From the NCBI GenBank assembly GCA_049610385.1, contig JBMYZL010000001.1, positions 158,570 through 222,569 on the forward strand: 64,000 nucleotides of DNA, given 5' to 3'. Below are positions 61,988-64,000 of this stretch, one piece after another. The DNA is from JBMYZL01 sp049610385 (GTDB lineage: Bacteria > Bacteroidota > Bacteroidia > Flavobacteriales_D > Sanyastnellaceae). Below the pieces are notes generated by a model that ran no database searches, was not told the origin of the DNA, and saw only the letters and a list, made by a program, of their open reading frames with translations. Within the stretch, counting starts at the first letter, position 1, and each line of letters begins with the position of its first letter. The position numbers were made by a program, and so were the translations under genes.

Positions 61988-62037
61988 TTGCACCTTTATT
62001 GTACCTCGCGGTTAGAGCGTTGTCATTTTTGTACCTC
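61988..62037 (+). repeat. Three TTG(C/T)ACCT direct repeats before the integrase relic
   Basis: TTGCACCTT (61988-61996), TTGTACCTC (61999-62007) and TTGTACCTC (62029-62037). Their position between the candidate attachment site and an integrase N-terminus resembles arm-type integrase sites; this is inference. The roughly 370 bases from mnmE to the sulfotransferase hold only these repeats, the palindrome and the relic. Confidence 0.4.
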
Positions 62038-62109
62038 AAACAGGGTGCGAAAAATATGTTTTGTTCGGACCTACACGGTTTTCACCTTTTTCAGTAGAAT
62101 CAGTAGCCA

Positions 62110-62284
62110 ATGGTTACCAAGGTTAGTCTTAGGCAAAAGCGGATAAGCAAAGGACGTAGCCTTTACCTGGACTTCTACCCTCCGATCACATCCTGAGACG
62201 GGTGAACCAACGAGACGCGAATTTTTGGGGCTCTATGAATCCGAGGCTCCGAAGTCTGCAATGGACAAGGCGCACAAAAATTTT
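62110..62284 (+). pseudogene. Tyrosine-type integrase, N-terminal relic
   Basis: From ATG 62110 the frame reads VSLRQKRISKGRSLYLDFYPPI and stops at TGA 62194. One frame over, starting at 62189, it continues HPETGEPTRREFLGLYESEA and then PKSAMDKAHKNF. Together these match the arm-binding N-terminus of Bacteroidota phage-type integrases (SLYLDFYPPI, HPxTGxxTRREFLGLY, AxDKAHN). A one-base frameshift breaks it, and similarity ends near 62284; the catalytic domain is absent from the window. Confidence 0.85.
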
Positions 62285-62939
62285 CCGATATTGCATCGTG
62301 CCACTATTCCTCTGCCACCGGGTATTGTTATTGCACATCCCTAAATGCGGTGGGGACACCTTTTCGCATGCACTGAGGAAAGCGGGCGACCCACCTTTTT
62401 TATTTGTAGCCGACGGATCTGTTCTAACCAATGGGCACACCCCCCAGCATATGACATGGCGAGAGTTATGCCAAGCGGGATGGAATACACCGCCAGATTT
62501 TCGAGTGATTGCATTTGTCAGACACCCTGTGGAACGGGTGCTCTCAGCGTACCGGTATATCCACCTAGCGCGCCCCGATTTGGTGCATATGGCCAAAAAC
62601 CCTGCCCAGTTCATGGACTATTTCTTCTCGCGCGACGCGACGCTTAGGAAGCGATTTGATCACCATAATATGGCGATTATTGAATTTCTAAAAGACGCCG
62701 AGGGTAATATTGAAGAGTCTATTGAAATTCATCACATTTCTGAAATGAATGCCGTTTTGGAGTCATTGGGCTTGTCGGGAGTTGCCGAAAACGAACGGAG
62801 AAATGTTACGTCTGTCAATGCGGATTTTCAGCCCCGGCATCTGAGGCGCATTCGTAAAACTATGGAAGCCGATATTGCCTGGTTTGAAGCCCGTTTTCCC
62901 CAATTTCAGGAATTTTCAAACGATGGTGTACAACGCTGA
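62235..62939 (+). CDS. Sulfotransferase-family protein
   Basis: 234 residues from ATG 62235. The PAPS 5'-phosphosulfate loop reads LLLHIPKCGGDTFSHAL and the 3'-phosphate site reads VIAFVRHPVERVLSAYRYI, both typical of membrane/carbohydrate sulfotransferases (Sulfotransfer_2). It would place sulfate on a glycan from PAPS. The start codon and first 15-20 codons overlap the integrase relic in another frame, so the original N-terminus may have been lost or replaced. The 3' end overlaps the next sulfotransferase gene by 17 bases. Confidence 0.8.
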   Translation: MNPRLRSLQWTRRTKIFRYCIVPLFLCHRVLLLHIPKCGGDTFSHALRKAGDPPFLFVADGSVLTNGHTPQHMTWRELCQAGWNTPPDFRVIAFVRHPVERVLSAYRYIHLARPDLVHMAKNPAQFMDYFFSRDATLRKRFDHHNMAIIEFLKDAEGNIEESIEIHHISEMNAVLESLGLSGVAENERRNVTSVNADFQPRHLRRIRKTMEADIAWFEARFPQFQEFSNDGVQR

Positions 62940-63588
62940 ATCCAATTTTTTATTCGTTCACATCCAGAAAACAGGCGGGACTTCAATCACATCCGCATTG
63001 TGCCAGCTGAATAACAGCCGCTTTGTTCGACCACCCCACTTGCGATTGGGAGACATCCGCATGCCACGACGGAAGCCATTTGTGTTTGCTGTAGTACGAA
63101 ATCCTTGGGAGCGACTGGCCTCTTGGTGGCATATGATGCAGCGAAAGCAAGTTCACAATGATTTTTCGGCCTACCTCCTGTCGCCAGAAGCGACCGGCGA
63201 GCCCGTTACGTTTTCTACCTTCATTCGCAGAACGGACATCATTCGAGAAAACAGAGAGATTCATAATAGGCCGTTATGGCCGGTTCAGCGGCCATGGCGA
63301 CGGCCCCACTATTTGAAATCACTTGGCTGGAATCAAGAAGACTATCTCATGCGAGGCGGTCGATTTGCCGCCGATGCCGTCCTTCGCTTTGAACATTTGG
63401 AAGAAGATTGGGAAGGGATTAGCCCCCGGTTGGACTCTGGGGCTAACATTCTGCTGCCCCACGAAAATGCTTCGAGCATCAGCGAAAGAAGCTCATGGCG
63501 TACGCTCTATGAGAAAGAAACCGACGTGGATTTTGTTGCCCACCAATTCGCGCGCGATATCCAACGCTGGAAATATGACTTTAACTGA
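62923..63588 (+). CDS. Sulfotransferase-family protein
   Basis: 221 residues from ATG 62923. PAPS-binding segments are FLFVHIQKTGGTSITSALC and FVFAVVRNPWERLASWWHMM, then RFEHLEEDWEGI near the C-terminus. It belongs to the Sulfotransfer_2-type glycan sulfotransferases and is related to, but distinct from, the overlapping upstream gene. Tandem sulfotransferases beside a glycosyltransferase suggest synthesis of a sulfated surface polysaccharide. Confidence 0.85.
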   Translation: MVYNAESNFLFVHIQKTGGTSITSALCQLNNSRFVRPPHLRLGDIRMPRRKPFVFAVVRNPWERLASWWHMMQRKQVHNDFSAYLLSPEATGEPVTFSTFIRRTDIIRENREIHNRPLWPVQRPWRRPHYLKSLGWNQEDYLMRGGRFAADAVLRFEHLEEDWEGISPRLDSGANILLPHENASSISERSSWRTLYEKETDVDFVAHQFARDIQRWKYDFN

Positions 63589-63591
63589 GAT

Positions 63592-64000
63592 TCAGCCCGC
63601 TTTTGCTCCAACCTTAAATAGTGGATAATACTTCCAACGTGCCCATTTAAGCAAACGCGATTCGGTTTTAGTGTTATAAATCCTGCTCATTGAGTCAGGT
63701 TTCATGAAATAATCACCAATGTATTCTAGAACGAATAAGGGCTCCTTTCCCTGCACTAGCCATTGAATCCAAAGCATGTAATCTTCCATGCCCCAACCGT
63801 ATTCCAATATGGTCGCATCCCATCCCCCTGCTGCTTTCAATGCAGCCCTATCGTACAGCGCCATTGCATCGATGTGATTCCTTTCTTCCAACATTTCTTG
63901 CCGATCCAGTGGTTTGTCCGACACGTCCCTGACGTGGGTACCGTTTGAATCAATGACACGCAATTTGCCATAAGCAGCAACGGATGAGCTTTGTGACAAG
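63592..64000 (-). CDS. Glycosyltransferase family 2, C-terminal part (cut by window edge)
   Basis: About 135 residues are visible; the N-terminus lies beyond the right edge. The segment AMALYDRAALKAAGGWD followed by GWGMEDYMLWIQWLV is the acceptor-side (ED) motif region of GT2 transferases. It ends in a basic C-terminus and converges on the sulfotransferases with only 3 bases between stops. The GT-A donor-binding half is not visible. Confidence 0.75.
   Translation of the reverse strand, partial: LSQSSSVAAYGKLRVIDSNGTHVRDVSDKPLDRQEMLEERNHIDAMALYDRAALKAAGGWDATILEYGWGMEDYMLWIQWLVQGKEPLFVLEYIGDYFMKPDSMSRIYNTKTESRLLKWARWKYYPLFKVGAKAG

Noticed and set aside
61864..64000. Insertion sequence or second attachment-site copy at the right end
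   Set aside because: No transposase frame and no second TTCTGTATCGGGAAGTAA were seen; only an integrase N-terminus is present.
1..64000. tRNA, rRNA or CRISPR array
   Set aside because: No tRNA-like TTCGAATC-centred cloverleaf, rRNA stretch or regularly spaced repeat was recognised on reading both strands.

Overview
The window is a chromosomal segment from a member of the Bacteroidota, most likely a marine Flavobacteriales-type bacterium of roughly 50% GC. The evidence is: two secreted proteins with type IX secretion (T9SS) C-terminal sorting domains, a PorE-like OmpA/PD40 protein, a type III glutamine synthetase, a SusC-like TonB-dependent receptor, a menaquinone operon, and promoters of the Bacteroidota form TTTG-N19-TAnnTTTG. 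Lineage below phylum is inferred. No tRNA, rRNA or CRISPR array was seen.

Left third (1-25 kb): a minus-strand run holds pyrF (cut by the edge), prfA, purM and a PorE-like protein, then glnN-type glutamine synthetase behind a structured leader, then a large T9SS-exported PNGase F-like protein split by a LamG domain. Divergent from it is a two-gene unit: a GshB-like ATP-grasp ligase and an N-formylglutamate-amidohydrolase-like/DUF1704 (QEGLA) zinc peptidase fusion. A long minus-strand unit follows (S4 protein, hypothetical, GNAT, aminotransferase, three glycosyltransferases), then a TonB receptor and dnaX. The dnaX frame is broken at an 11-A run exactly where the gamma product would end. The ribosomal operon rpsF-rpsR-rplI closes the region.

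Middle (25-50 kb): a decayed four-helix-bundle gene, uvrB, a SpoU methyltransferase, an S37-type peptidase and a TPR lipoprotein. Then comes an eight-kilobase minus-strand operon for menaquinone synthesis (hotdog thioesterase, menF, menD, menA, small ORF, menC, menE) that runs into rdgB and accA; menB is absent. An OmpR-type regulator diverges from it. Next are rsmG, an ECF sigma factor, a glycosyltransferase, a T9SS-exported lysyl-endopeptidase-like protease, a lipoprotein, sppA, folK, a deoxynucleoside kinase and a GH109-like oxidoreductase-fold protein.

Right third (50-64 kb): three tandem secreted-protein genes, the middle one a 2480-residue protein with thrombospondin-type-3-like calcium-binding repeats; then sucD and mnmE. 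The 3' end of mnmE matches the classic TrmE attachment site. It is followed by repeats, a frameshifted integrase relic, two sulfotransferases and a partial glycosyltransferase: the edge of an accessory, surface-glycan type island.
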